25,784 bases of DNA from SIG78 sp045585955 (GTDB lineage: Bacteria > Verrucomicrobiota > Lentisphaeria > Victivallales > Victivallaceae). The notes under the pieces are model-generated. The model searched no databases and was not told the DNA's origin. It saw only the letters and a list, made by a program, of their open reading frames with translations. The stretch is from assembly GCA_045585955.1 (NCBI GenBank), contig JAZMZK010000003.1:1-25784 (forward strand). Direction: 5' to 3'. The position numbers and the translations under genes were made by a program. Below are positions 1 through 7,870 of this stretch, in pieces (position 1 is the stretch's first letter; each line of letters starts with the position of its first letter).

Positions 1-55
1 GAGATCAACCGAAAATACACACAAGTTACCGTAGCATAACTTTTTCATTTGTCAA

Positions 56-120
56 GCAGCTGCTCTTCTCCTTTGGCTCCGACGAGTAGCAATCCCATTC
101 TCGCCAAAGGGAGCAGCTGC
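56..120. repeat. Imperfect inverted repeat
   Basis: The arm GCAGCTGCTC (56-65) pairs with GAGCAGCTGC (111-120), and CCTTTGG (70-76) pairs with CCAAAGG (104-110). A 4-nt bulge (66-69) interrupts the stem and the loop is 27 nt. No T-run follows on either strand, so it is not an obvious terminator. It could be a dispersed intergenic repeat, but that cannot be tested within this window. Confidence 0.55.
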
Positions 121-197
121 GATGACGGATAATAATATACAAGGAAAGTTTTTTCCCTCTTCCCCAACCCCCATCTCCCTTTTCCAAACCTTTTCCC

Positions 198-234
198 GGC
201 ATTTATCTATTTGCTCTGCAAATAGATAAATGCC
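198..234. repeat. Perfect 17-bp inverted repeat with 3-nt loop
   Basis: Bases 198-214 (GGCATTTATCTATTTGC) are exactly complementary to 218-234, leaving a TCT loop. Seventeen consecutive pairs with a 3-nt loop is far beyond chance. No uridine tract follows on either strand, which argues against a simple intrinsic terminator. A cruciform, an RNA-stabilising hairpin or part of a dispersed repeat are the alternatives. Confidence 0.7.
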
Positions 235-250
235 ATTCAAGTTTTAAAAA

Positions 251-321
251 TGTTCCAATACAAAAGTTGATCATAAAGATTTTTACTGACCTACCCGTAT
301 TGGGAACAGAGCCTTTTTTTT
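251..321 (+). terminator. Terminator-like hairpin followed by T8
   Basis: TGTTCCAATAC (251-261) pairs with GTATTGGGAACA (297-308), with one bulged G and a 35-nt loop. A run of eight T (314-321) starts five bases after the stem. This resembles an intrinsic terminator for a transcript coming from the left, whose gene is outside or unrecognised in the window. The loop is long for a terminator. Confidence 0.45.
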
Positions 322-510
322 ATACCCCCGACAGGATAAAATTATTGACCGGCATTGTTGGATGTGCCGGTTGAGGGAAAGTTTGGGGAAATAAATGGAA
401 AGCGGCAAGAAAAAATAAGAAAAATTCGTTATGTCTAACTTGTATTTTCTGATTTTTGTTGTAAAGTATAAGCGTGTAGAATTTCAGCTGCAAGAATAAA
501 TTTTTTTATT

Positions 511-538
511 CAACAAGTTAGTTTTATCTAACTTATTG
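511..538. promoter_or_regulatory. 28-bp palindrome upstream of feoA, candidate metal-regulator operator
   Basis: The core AAGTTAG (515-521) and CTAACTT (528-534) flank a 6-bp spacer (TTTTAT). After one mismatch the symmetry continues with CAA (511-513) and TTG (536-538). A matching half-site TCTAACTTG lies at 434-442. TTAG/CTAA half-sites resemble those bound by DtxR/MntR/IdeR-type metal repressors, which often control feoAB, but assigning the regulator is inference. A weak promoter could lie just upstream (-10-like TAGAAT at 477-482). Confidence 0.45.
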
Positions 539-558
539 AGTTGAACAAGTGATTTTCT

Positions 559-614
559 GCCGGGCTGGAGCATGTTTTCAACTTGCTCGCAAAAAGTGCT
601 CCCCCCGGCTTTTT
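559..614 (+). terminator. GC-rich hairpin plus T5 in the feoAB leader (attenuator or terminator)
   Basis: GCCGGG (559-564) pairs with CCCGGC (604-609), and GGAGCA (567-572) pairs with TGCTCC (597-602). A small internal bulge separates the two helices and the loop is 24 nt. TTTTT (610-614) follows directly. The position, between the 511-538 palindrome and the feoA start, fits either an attenuator in a long leader or the terminator of a short upstream transcript. Confidence 0.5.
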
Positions 615-641
615 ACGGGAATAAAGTTCAGGTTATATATA
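612..641 (+). promoter_or_regulatory. Possible feoAB promoter
   Basis: TTTACG (612-617) as a -35 element, a 16-bp spacer and TATATA (634-639) or the overlapping TATAAC (636-641) as a -10 element lie just before the feoA ribosome binding site. The matches are moderate, and AT-rich sequence gives many chance hits. Confidence 0.3.
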
Positions 642-665
642 ACAATTTATTATGGAGCAAATGTT

Positions 666-917
666 ATGAAAACAATTGAATCCGGAATGGAAATGGCGCT
701 TGCCGAATTGCCGGTGGGTATGAGCGCAAAAGTTATTGCTCTGGGGGAGAATCTCCGGGGGCGCAAGAAATTTGCTGATCTCGGGGTGGTGCCCGGTATG
801 ACTTTGGCAATGCAATCACATGCGCCCTTTGGCAGTCTGCTGCGGATAAAAGTTATGGGCTGCACCATCGCTTTGCACAGTAAAGAAGGTAAAAATATCC
901 GGGTTCAGGCGTATTGA
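666..917 (+). CDS. feoA: Ferrous iron transport protein A (FeoA)
   Basis: This is an 83-residue SH3-like protein that partners with the FeoB Fe(II) permease at the cytoplasmic membrane. The family pattern is visible: an N-terminal element ending in LPVGMSAKV, then GRKKFADLGVVPGM, and a hydrophobic core (LRIKVMGCTIALH) that closes the barrel. The reading frame is open back to 549, but the start at 666 is preferred because GGAG (654-657) sits 8 nt ahead and the FeoA domain begins there; the upstream 39 codons look like translated leader. It lies 9 nt before feoB on the same strand, so the two form an operon, possibly controlled by the palindrome at 511-538. Confidence 0.93.
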   Translation: MKTIESGMEMALAELPVGMSAKVIALGENLRGRKKFADLGVVPGMTLAMQSHAPFGSLLRIKVMGCTIALHSKEGKNIRVQAY

Positions 918-926
918 GGTGCAAAA

Positions 927-3074
927 ATGAGTAGACATTTCAGAATAGCTCTTGCAGGTAATCCCAACTGCGGCAAAACCTGTATATTTAACGCTCTGAC
1001 CGGAGCCAGACAGCATGTGGGCAACTATCCCGGGGTGACGGTAGAAAGTAAAAGCGGCGAATTCAAACTTGGCGATATATCCATTGAACTGGTGGACTTG
1101 CCGGGAGTGTATTCGCTCTCTTCCTCTTCGCCGGAAGAAGATGTGGTGTTCAAAGAGATCACCAAGCCGGGGATCGACCTTATATTGAATGTGGTTGATT
1201 CTACTATCCCCCGCCGCAGTCTTTATCTGACCACCCAGCTTGCCGAACTGCATATACCTATGCTGCTGGTATTTAATATGGCTGACGATGCGGAAAAAAA
1301 GGGTATGCGTTACAATATACCCAAGCTGGAAAAATATTTCGGTTCGCCCATCGTGCAGACCGTAGGCTGCCGCAGCAATGGGGTAAAACCGTTATTGACC
1401 AAACTTGCCGAAACGCTGGAAAAATTGGAAGATCACGGCGTACCAATGCTGACTTACGGCAGCGATATTGATGATGCCATCAACGCTGTATCCGGGGAAA
1501 TCGAAGCGTTGGATGTAAAAAAATACGCCCACATCCCAGCCCGCTTTTTTGCCATAAAACTGCTGGAACACGACACTGCGGCAATGAGTTTGCCGGAATT
1601 CAAAAGTGTTCATGCCAAAGTGGATGAAGAAATCGCTCACTTGCGTAAAAAACACGCCATTGAAGCGGAAACCTTTATGGCGGACTGCCGTTACGCCATG
1701 CTTGCCGGAGCCTGTTCCGGGTCAATAACCATGACCAATGAACGGCGGCGGGAAATATCTGACAAAATCGACTCGGTAATGACCAATAAATATTTGGGTT
1801 TGCCGATATTTCTCTTGATAATGTATTTGACTTTTTACTTCACATTCAACTGTGCTGATCCTCTGATGGGCTGGATCGAAGAATTTTTCGGCTGGGTCGG
1901 GGATAGTATCAAGAGTGTGTGGAGCGAAGATAAATTGCCATATCTGCGGGATTTTGTGACCGATGGTTTGATTGGCGGCGTGGGCGGTGTGCTGGTTTTT
2001 CTGCCCAACATATTGTTTTTGTTTTTTGCTATTGCCATACTCGAAGACTCCGGTTATATGTCCCGGGCGGCTTTTGTTATGGATGGCATTATGCGTAAAT
2101 TCGGTTTACAGGGCAAATCCTTTGTGCCGCTGGTGCTGGGCTTCGGCTGTACCGTTCCGGCGATCATGGCCACCCGCACCATTGAGTCCGAGCGTGACCG
2201 CACGGTAACGATCATGGTGCTGCCGCTGATGAGCTGCGGAGCACGGCTGCCCATTTACGCCTTGATAATCCCTGCATTTTTTGCCGACAAATATCAGGCA
2301 TTTGTTATGTGGCTGGTCTACATTATCGGGGTGGTTATAGCTTTGATCGCTGCCAGACTTATGCGGTCAACCTTGTTCAAAGGTGATGGCGAAGTATATC
2401 TTATGGAGCTGCCGCCTTACCGGATGCCCATGCTCAAGAGTCTGCTGCTGCACATGTGGGATCGGGGCAAGATGTATGTGCATAAAGCCGGTACCATTAT
2501 TCTGGCTTCCACAGTGATCCTTTACATTTGCAACACCCTGCCGCAGAAGAAAGTTTTCAGTCAGGATTACGATGCAAAAATCGCTGCTGCGGAAAAAATC
2601 GCCAATGAGGAGGAAAAGAAAGCTGCGGTAGAAAAAATTGAATTTGCCAGACAGGCGGAACTTATGGAGTACACCATTTCCGGCAAAGTCGGCAAAGCTC
2701 TGGAACCCTTCTTCAAACCCATGGGTTTTGACTGGAAACTTACCACTGCTTCCATCGGGGCACTGGCGGCAAAAGAGGTCTTTGTTGCCCAGCTTGGGGT
2801 GCTTTACAGCGAAGGCGAAACCGATGAAGAATCTGAATCGCTGCGAGAACATTTGGTTCGCAACTACACCCAGCTGCAAGCTTTTTGTATAATGCTTTTC
2901 AGTTTGTTGAGCATACCTTGCCTGGCAACGCTGGCAATTATCAGGCGGGAATTGAATTCGTGGAAAATGGCAATATTTGAAGCTGTGAGTTTGTTTGCGT
3001 TGGCATACATTCTTACTACCATAGTCTATCAGGCCGGTTTGATACTGAATATCGGAACCAAATTCATCTCTTAA
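927..3074 (+). CDS. feoB: Ferrous iron transport protein B (FeoB)
   Basis: This 715-residue Fe(II) permease has an N-terminal GTPase domain and a C-terminal polytopic membrane domain, a normal length for the family. GTPase motifs are all present: P-loop GNPNCGKT (11-18), G2 around GVTVE (36-40), DLPG (57-60), NMAD (117-120, the usual FeoB variant of NKxD) and a G5-like VGCRS (146-150). A helical linker follows, then membrane segments from about residue 290. These include the conserved gate regions GFGCTVPAIMATRTIESERDR-like (around 410) and SCGARLPIYALI. A charged loop of Lys/Glu/Ala residues near 550-580 lies between membrane segments, as in other FeoB proteins. The start has a good Shine-Dalgarno (GAGGTG). 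Confidence 0.97.
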   Translation: MSRHFRIALAGNPNCGKTCIFNALTGARQHVGNYPGVTVESKSGEFKLGDISIELVDLPGVYSLSSSSPEEDVVFKEITKPGIDLILNVVDSTIPRRSLYLTTQLAELHIPMLLVFNMADDAEKKGMRYNIPKLEKYFGSPIVQTVGCRSNGVKPLLTKLAETLEKLEDHGVPMLTYGSDIDDAINAVSGEIEALDVKKYAHIPARFFAIKLLEHDTAAMSLPEFKSVHAKVDEEIAHLRKKHAIEAETFMADCRYAMLAGACSGSITMTNERRREISDKIDSVMTNKYLGLPIFLLIMYLTFYFTFNCADPLMGWIEEFFGWVGDSIKSVWSEDKLPYLRDFVTDGLIGGVGGVLVFLPNILFLFFAIAILEDSGYMSRAAFVMDGIMRKFGLQGKSFVPLVLGFGCTVPAIMATRTIESERDRTVTIMVLPLMSCGARLPIYALIIPAFFADKYQAFVMWLVYIIGVVIALIAARLMRSTLFKGDGEVYLMELPPYRMPMLKSLLLHMWDRGKMYVHKAGTIILASTVILYICNTLPQKKVFSQDYDAKIAAAEKIANEEEKKAAVEKIEFARQAELMEYTISGKVGKALEPFFKPMGFDWKLTTASIGALAAKEVFVAQLGVLYSEGETDEESESLREHLVRNYTQLQAFCIMLFSLLSIPCLATLAIIRRELNSWKMAIFEAVSLFALAYILTTIVYQAGLILNIGTKFIS

Positions 3075-3089
3075 GCAAGCAGTTTGCAG

Positions 3090-3137
3090 GATATTATGAG
3101 GGGCCTTCCGGGGGACTCTCATAATATCTTTTTTTTT
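3090..3137 (+). terminator. Intrinsic terminator of feoAB
   Basis: GATATTATGAG (3090-3100) pairs perfectly with CTCATAATATC (3118-3128), and nine T residues (3129-3137) follow immediately. It starts 16 bases after the feoB stop. Confidence 0.9.
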
Positions 3138-3228
3138 ATGTAAAAATCAATTAAAAGATTTGAACTTGAGCAAAATAAAGCTACATTATACTCATCATAG
3201 TACTTATACCTCAAAAAAAGGATTTTTT

Positions 3229-5082
3229 ATGATGTTTAAAACTATTGTGCGGATGTCGGAGTTTTTAGGTAAAACTCCTGAAGTAGCCTGTCATGGCGGC
3301 AATGCTGCTTGTAAAGATGAAAAATTTTTGTACACAACACCTTGTTCGGTGAATTTGGCAGATGTTGCCGAAGCGGATCTGGTCAAGCTGGATCGTTCCA
3401 TTATCCGTGATTTTTTTACCCGCAATGCCAATGATAATATTAATGTGCAGGGGTTGCTGACTTATGCAGCCGGCTGTTCGCAGAAAAAATCTCCGCTCGA
3501 AGCCCTGCTGCACGAAGCGGTAGATTACACCTATACTGTGCATTTGCATTCGGCGCTGGTCAACGGTATGACCTGCGGTAAGAATGGTGCTGAAAAATGT
3601 GCCGAACTTTTTCCGGAAGCCCTGTGGGTAGATTATGCTGCTGCCGGAGGTGCGCTGGCAAAGGCGGTTTTTGCCGGTGTTGAAGAATATAAAAACGCGC
3701 ACGGCAAAGCTCCGGAGCTGATCTTTTTGCAGAATCATGGTGTGATCGTTGGCGGCAATGAGGAGTTTGATACAGTAAAAATCTGGGGAGAAACTATTGA
3801 AAAACTTCAGGCTTATTACACCGCAAATAAAGTGGATTACGCTGTATGCGATCTGAATGAGCCGGATATGGAAACGGTAATGAATTCGGCACCGCTGCTG
3901 CGCGGTTACATGGCACCCCAAGAGAGTGTTGTCACAGTAAAGAGTTGTGGCGATTTTACGGTTGCTGCCGGTGCTTTGACTCCTTGCGACATCCGTTGTA
4001 CCGGTAAAATGGTACTGACTTGCAGCGAAGTTTCTGCCGCAGTAGTGGAGGAGTTTGAAAAAACTCACGGCAGCAAGCCTGCTGTGGTATGTATACCGGG
4101 CAAAGCAGTGTTCGCCGCCGGAAAAAACGCTGCCGATGCGGAAAGAACTCTTCAGCAGGCGCTCAATGCTGCCTGCACAGAGCGCCTGACTGCGGCATTT
4201 GGTGGTGCAGTATATTTGAGCGATGAAGCATGCAGCAGTGCATTGAGCAGTTTGTCATGTTGTTGCAAAAACAACAAAACTCTTGCCGGTAAGGTCGCTA
4301 TTGTTACCGGTGGTGCTCAAGGTTTCGGTTACGGTATAGCCGAAGTACTTGCTGCTGCCGGGGCCGATGTGGTGATTGCCGATATGAATGTGGAAGGCGC
4401 TAAGGCAGCTGCCGCCAAGCTGGGAGCAGGTGCCTCCGGCGTGGCAGTAAATATTGCCGATGAAGATTCGGTTGCCGCCATGGTTGCCCAGGTGGTCAAA
4501 ACTTACGGCGGCGCAGACTTGTTTGTTGCCAATGCCGGGGTGTTGCGTGCCGGTTCGGTAAAAGCGTTGAGCAAAAAGGATTGGGACTTTGTGACCAATA
4601 TCAATTACAGCGGTTACTTTTTGTGCGTTAAACACATATCTCCGGTAATGGCGTTGCAGAATTCTGCAACCAACGGCTGGTGCGATATTGTGCAGGTCAA
4701 CAGTAAGTCCGGTCTGGTTGGCTCCAACCGCAATGGTGCTTATGCCGGCAGTAAATTCGGCACTATCGGACTTACCCAGAGTTTTGCGTTGGAACTGGTT
4801 GCCGACCGGATCAAGGTCAACAGTGTCTGCCCCGGTAACTTCTTTGATGGCCCGCTGTGGAGCGATCCGGAGAAAGGTTTGTTCGTGCAGTATCTCAATG
4901 CCGGTAAAGTCCCCGGTGCCAAAACCGTTGCCGATGTTAAAGAATTTTATGAAAAGCAGATCCCCATGCACCGGGGCTGTCTGCCCAGCGATGTAGCCAA
5001 GGCGATCATCTATGCAGTGGAACAGCTTTATGAAACCGGTCAGGCGATCCCTGTTTCCGGCGGTCAGGTAATGTTGAACTGA
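3229..5082 (+). CDS. rhaEW: Bifunctional rhamnulose-1-phosphate aldolase / short-chain dehydrogenase (RhaEW type)
   Basis: This is a 617-residue fusion. Residues about 1-340 form a class II (zinc) aldolase domain, with HLH at 105-107 and the third ligand in QNHG (His170). Residues about 352-617 form a Rossmann short-chain dehydrogenase with TGGAQGFG (360-367), NAG (435-437) and the catalytic Y505xxxK509. In RhaEW proteins the aldolase splits L-rhamnulose 1-phosphate into DHAP and L-lactaldehyde, and the dehydrogenase oxidises the lactaldehyde. The rhamnulokinase gene two genes downstream supports this substrate. The frame opens earlier with a TTG (3160), but AAGGA (3218-3222) favours ATG 3229 (or 3232). 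No isomerase, transporter or regulator is adjacent. Confidence 0.85.
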   Translation: MMFKTIVRMSEFLGKTPEVACHGGNAACKDEKFLYTTPCSVNLADVAEADLVKLDRSIIRDFFTRNANDNINVQGLLTYAAGCSQKKSPLEALLHEAVDYTYTVHLHSALVNGMTCGKNGAEKCAELFPEALWVDYAAAGGALAKAVFAGVEEYKNAHGKAPELIFLQNHGVIVGGNEEFDTVKIWGETIEKLQAYYTANKVDYAVCDLNEPDMETVMNSAPLLRGYMAPQESVVTVKSCGDFTVAAGALTPCDIRCTGKMVLTCSEVSAAVVEEFEKTHGSKPAVVCIPGKAVFAAGKNAADAERTLQQALNAACTERLTAAFGGAVYLSDEACSSALSSLSCCCKNNKTLAGKVAIVTGGAQGFGYGIAEVLAAAGADVVIADMNVEGAKAAAAKLGAGASGVAVNIADEDSVAAMVAQVVKTYGGADLFVANAGVLRAGSVKALSKKDWDFVTNINYSGYFLCVKHISPVMALQNSATNGWCDIVQVNSKSGLVGSNRNGAYAGSKFGTIGLTQSFALELVADRIKVNSVCPGNFFDGPLWSDPEKGLFVQYLNAGKVPGAKTVADVKEFYEKQIPMHRGCLPSDVAKAIIYAVEQLYETGQAIPVSGGQVMLN

Positions 5083-5104
5083 TCAGCAGTAAAGGATTGG
5101 TATT

Positions 5105-6253
5105 ATGAATATCGAAGCATTGGAAAAGCGTTTGAACGACTTTGACCCCGCAGTGCGTAAAGCTGCACTGCTGGAAGCCAAGGCGGCTTTCGCCTCCGGC
5201 GAGATCGCTGCGGCGAAGGTTGCCGAACCGCATAACATGCACTGTCACAGCTTTTTTTCCTACAACGGTTACGGTTACAGCCCCAGTTACATTGTTTATC
5301 TGGCAAAGAAGATGGGCTTTTATGCCGTAGGTTTGGTGGATTTTGATGTGCTTGACGGTGTGGATGAATTTCTTGAAGCGTTGGATTTGCTGGGAGTCCG
5401 CGGCACTTGCGGCATGGAAACGCGGGTGTTTATTCCGGAATTAGCCGATAAAGAGATCAACTCCCCCGGCGAACCGGGTGTGGCTTACCATCTGGGTTGC
5501 GGATTCAAATCCGGCAAAGTTCCTGCCGAACAGCAGGCTTTTGCCGATATGCTCCGCAAAAACGCCAACAACCGTACCCGCAAAGTGGTGGAACTGGTCA
5601 ACGGTTATCTGGCTCCGGTAGTCATCGACTTTGACGAAGTAGCCAAAAAGTACACTCCATACGGCAATGTGACCGAGCGGCATGTTTGCAGTGCCTACCG
5701 GGATGCTGCTGCGGCGATTTTTGCCGACAAAGCCGAACTGGCAGCGTTCTGGAGCGAAAAACTGGGCGTTGATGTGGCTGAAGCTGAAAAGTTGCTGGAT
5801 AATCCGGTCAAGCTGGAAGGCGTGATCCGCTCCAAGACCATGAAGTCCGGCGGGGTAGGGTATGTAAAGCCTTCTCCGGAATCTTTCCCCACTTTAAGCG
5901 ATATGAATAAATTCATCATCGGCTGTGGCGCAGTGCCCACTCTGGCATGGCTCAACGGACTTTCCGCCGGAGAAAATGCGTTGAGTGAACTCCTTGCTCT
6001 GCATAAAAAATATGGTACTGCGGCAGCAACATTGATCCCTGCCAGAAATGTGGAAGGTTCTACGGAAGAAAAGACCGCTGCCCTGCAAGGTGAGCTTGAC
6101 CGCTTTATTGCCGCCTGCTCCGAAAATGGACTGCCATTGCTGGCGGGTACGGAAATGAACGCTCCGGGGCAGCTGCTGGTGGATGATTTTGAAAATCCGG
6201 CATTGAAAAAGCATCTTCCGCTTTTGATTGCCGGGGTAAATAAATTTTGTTGA
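5105..6253 (+). CDS. PHP-domain protein of unknown function in the rhamnose operon
   Basis: This 382-residue protein has the PHP-fold signature of metal-dependent phosphoesterases: HCHS with His46/His48, a following hydrophobic strand and an acidic cluster at 78-88, Glu105 in GMET, and a possible ligand His129. Two signature positions deviate: the usual DHD is VDFD (78-81), and the usual GSDxH-type C-terminal motif is GTEMN (348-352). The metal site is therefore altered or partly lost. It has a good ribosome binding site (AAAGGA) and sits 22 nt after the aldolase-dehydrogenase gene and 8 nt before rhaB, so it is co-transcribed with rhamnose genes. A phosphatase that removes toxic sugar phosphates, or a regulatory role, are only guesses. 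Confidence 0.7.
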   Translation: MNIEALEKRLNDFDPAVRKAALLEAKAAFASGEIAAAKVAEPHNMHCHSFFSYNGYGYSPSYIVYLAKKMGFYAVGLVDFDVLDGVDEFLEALDLLGVRGTCGMETRVFIPELADKEINSPGEPGVAYHLGCGFKSGKVPAEQQAFADMLRKNANNRTRKVVELVNGYLAPVVIDFDEVAKKYTPYGNVTERHVCSAYRDAAAAIFADKAELAAFWSEKLGVDVAEAEKLLDNPVKLEGVIRSKTMKSGGVGYVKPSPESFPTLSDMNKFIIGCGAVPTLAWLNGLSAGENALSELLALHKKYGTAAATLIPARNVEGSTEEKTAALQGELDRFIAACSENGLPLLAGTEMNAPGQLLVDDFENPALKKHLPLLIAGVNKFC

Positions 6254-6261
6254 GGTGAAAA

Positions 6262-7743
6262 ATGGCTGATAAAAAGTATTTTTTAGCGTTTGACCTGGGC
6301 GCATCCAGCGGTAGGGCCATATTGGGTATATTGGAAAACGGTAAACTTGATTTGCAGGAAATACACCGGTTTGAAAACGGTCATAAGCGTATTGAAAATT
6401 CGCTGTATTGGGATTATCCGGCGCTGGCGCAAGAACTGAAAAACGGTTTGGGCAAAGCTGCGGAAATAACCAAAGATATTTCCGCTATCGGCATTGATAC
6501 CTGGGGCGTGGATTATGTTCTGTTTGACCGCACAAGCAAAGAAATGGTGCGGTTGCCCTATCATTACCGGGATGAACGGACCAATTCCGGTATGGAGCTT
6601 GTGCATAGCATCATCAATAAAGATGATCTTTACAGTCAGGCAGGAATCCAATCCATGCCGTTTAATACGATTTATCAGCTCAAAGCGCACAGTGTTGAGC
6701 ATCCGGAAGATTTGCAGAACAGTACATTTTTGCCTATGCCGGATGCCTTGGCATTTGCTCTGGGCGGAGATTTTACAGCTGAATATACACATGCTTCCAC
6801 ATCCAATCTGCTTGATCCGGCAAAACGCAACTGGAATTGGGATTTGATCGAATTGCTTGATCTGCCCAAAAGCGTATTTCCGGAAATCGTGCAACCTTGC
6901 ACTTACGGCGGTGTTTTGTCGGCTGATTTGGCTGCGGCATACGGTTTACAGCAAATACCGGTGGTCAAAGTCGGCTCGCACGATACAGCCAGCGCCGTAG
7001 GGGCCGTGCCGGTTCCTGCCGGAGAAGAAGCTGCGTATGTGAGCTGCGGTACATGGGCGCTGCTGGGGTGCGAACTGGATGATCCCTGTTGCGATGTCAA
7101 TAAGCAGACCTTTACCAATGAAGGCGGTCTTAACGGCAAGATCCGTTATCTTACCAACATCATGGGCTGCTGGCTGTTGCAGGAATGCCGCCGTGATTTC
7201 AAACTCCGCGGCATGGATGTCAGTTTTGATACACTGGAAGCTATGGCTGAATCAGCTGCACCGTGCGAATTTCTGATCAATCCGACATCGCCTGATTTTA
7301 TGGCGCCTGACAATATGCCCGAACGCATCAAAAAATATTGCGAAAAAACCAATCAGCCCGGAGCCGGGGCTATGAGCGATGCAGCAATTCTGCGGGCAGT
7401 ATATGACTCATTGGCGCTTTGTATGGCTGATAAACTTTTTGAGCTGGAAAAATGTGTCGGCAAAACATACAATGTTTTGAATATCATTGGCGGCGGTACC
7501 AAGGACAGCCGTTTGATGAGCGAAACAGCTTCTGCCATCGGCAAACCGGTGGTAGCCGGCCCGATCGAAGCTACTGCTATTGGCAACATTCTGGCACAGG
7601 CGATCACCGTTGGTGCTGTTGCCGACTGGGCGGCTGCCAGAGAAGTGGTTCGCAACAGCTTCCCGGTGGTGAATTATGCTGTCGATGAAAAATTGCAGAG
7701 CATCTTCGCTGAAGGCATGAAGAAATTCAAAACTCTGCCGTAA
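6262..7743 (+). CDS. rhaB: Rhamnulokinase (RhaB)
   Basis: A 493-residue FGGY/ASKHA sugar kinase that phosphorylates L-rhamnulose with ATP in the cytoplasm, one step before the aldolase encoded upstream. Rhamnulokinase-type motifs are clear: DLGASSGR (11-18, phosphate loop), EIHRF, GIDTWGVDYVL, YRDERT, GIQSMPFNTIYQL, SHDTASAVGAVP with the catalytic-type Asp, and a C-terminal GGGTKDSRLMSE adenosine loop. It has a strong GAGGTG ribosome binding site and lies 8 nt behind the PHP gene. It is the last gene of the operon. Confidence 0.93.
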   Translation: MADKKYFLAFDLGASSGRAILGILENGKLDLQEIHRFENGHKRIENSLYWDYPALAQELKNGLGKAAEITKDISAIGIDTWGVDYVLFDRTSKEMVRLPYHYRDERTNSGMELVHSIINKDDLYSQAGIQSMPFNTIYQLKAHSVEHPEDLQNSTFLPMPDALAFALGGDFTAEYTHASTSNLLDPAKRNWNWDLIELLDLPKSVFPEIVQPCTYGGVLSADLAAAYGLQQIPVVKVGSHDTASAVGAVPVPAGEEAAYVSCGTWALLGCELDDPCCDVNKQTFTNEGGLNGKIRYLTNIMGCWLLQECRRDFKLRGMDVSFDTLEAMAESAAPCEFLINPTSPDFMAPDNMPERIKKYCEKTNQPGAGAMSDAAILRAVYDSLALCMADKLFELEKCVGKTYNVLNIIGGGTKDSRLMSETASAIGKPVVAGPIEATAIGNILAQAITVGAVADWAAAREVVRNSFPVVNYAVDEKLQSIFAEGMKKFKTLP

Positions 7744-7771
7744 ACGCAGTTGGTTTTTTACCGCATACACA

Positions 7772-7825
7772 AATAATAAGGCGGCAATTACTTTGAAAAT
7801 ACAAAGAGTTGCCGCCTTTATTATT
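7772..7825. terminator. Shared hairpin terminator between convergent rhaB and carboxypeptidase genes
   Basis: AATAATAAGGCGGCAA (7772-7787) pairs with TTGCCGCC plus TTTATTATT (7809-7825) with one bulged base, and an inner CTTTG (7791-7795)/CAAAG (7802-7806) extends the stem. The AT-rich outer arms can supply a U-rich tail in both directions, as expected for a bidirectional terminator between convergent genes. Confidence 0.75.
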
Positions 7826-7870
7826 GGTTGCTTTACAGATATATTCTGCTGAAGGTCAAGCGTAAATATT

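Larger units (their letters stand above)
1..665. other. Gene-free leader region upstream of feoAB
   Basis: No convincing protein gene is visible in this stretch. It holds several secondary-structure signals, listed separately: an imperfect inverted repeat at 56-120, a perfect 17-bp inverted repeat at 198-234, a hairpin plus T-run at 251-321, a 28-bp palindrome at 511-538 and a GC-rich hairpin plus T5 at 559-614. A small stem (348-354 with 365-371, arms ACCGGCA/TGCCGGT) is also present. The minus-strand open frame at 52-240 is Arg/Ala-rich at its C-terminus, lies over the two inverted repeats and has no recognisable family, so I treat it as non-coding. A non-coding RNA within 1-321 is possible but not recognised. 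Confidence 0.6.

Noticed and set aside
52..240. 62-codon minus-strand open frame, Arg/Ala-rich at its end
   Set aside because: It lies over two inverted repeats, has no recognisable domain or good ribosome binding site and is better explained by repeat structure.
549..665. N-terminal extension of FeoA
   Set aside because: The FeoA domain and a good ribosome binding site point to 666. The upstream codons overlap the hairpin and T-run at 559-614.
2367..3122. 251-codon minus-strand frame antisense to feoB (also the long antisense frames at 3265-4068, 4255-4971, 10326-11372 and 21813-22829)
   Set aside because: All are mirror frames of clear genes, with no recognisable motif and with His/Phe/Gln-rich shadow composition.
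3160..3228. TTG-initiated extension of the aldolase-dehydrogenase
   Set aside because: The extension is Thr/Tyr/Lys-rich without family resemblance, and AAGGA supports ATG 3229 or 3232.
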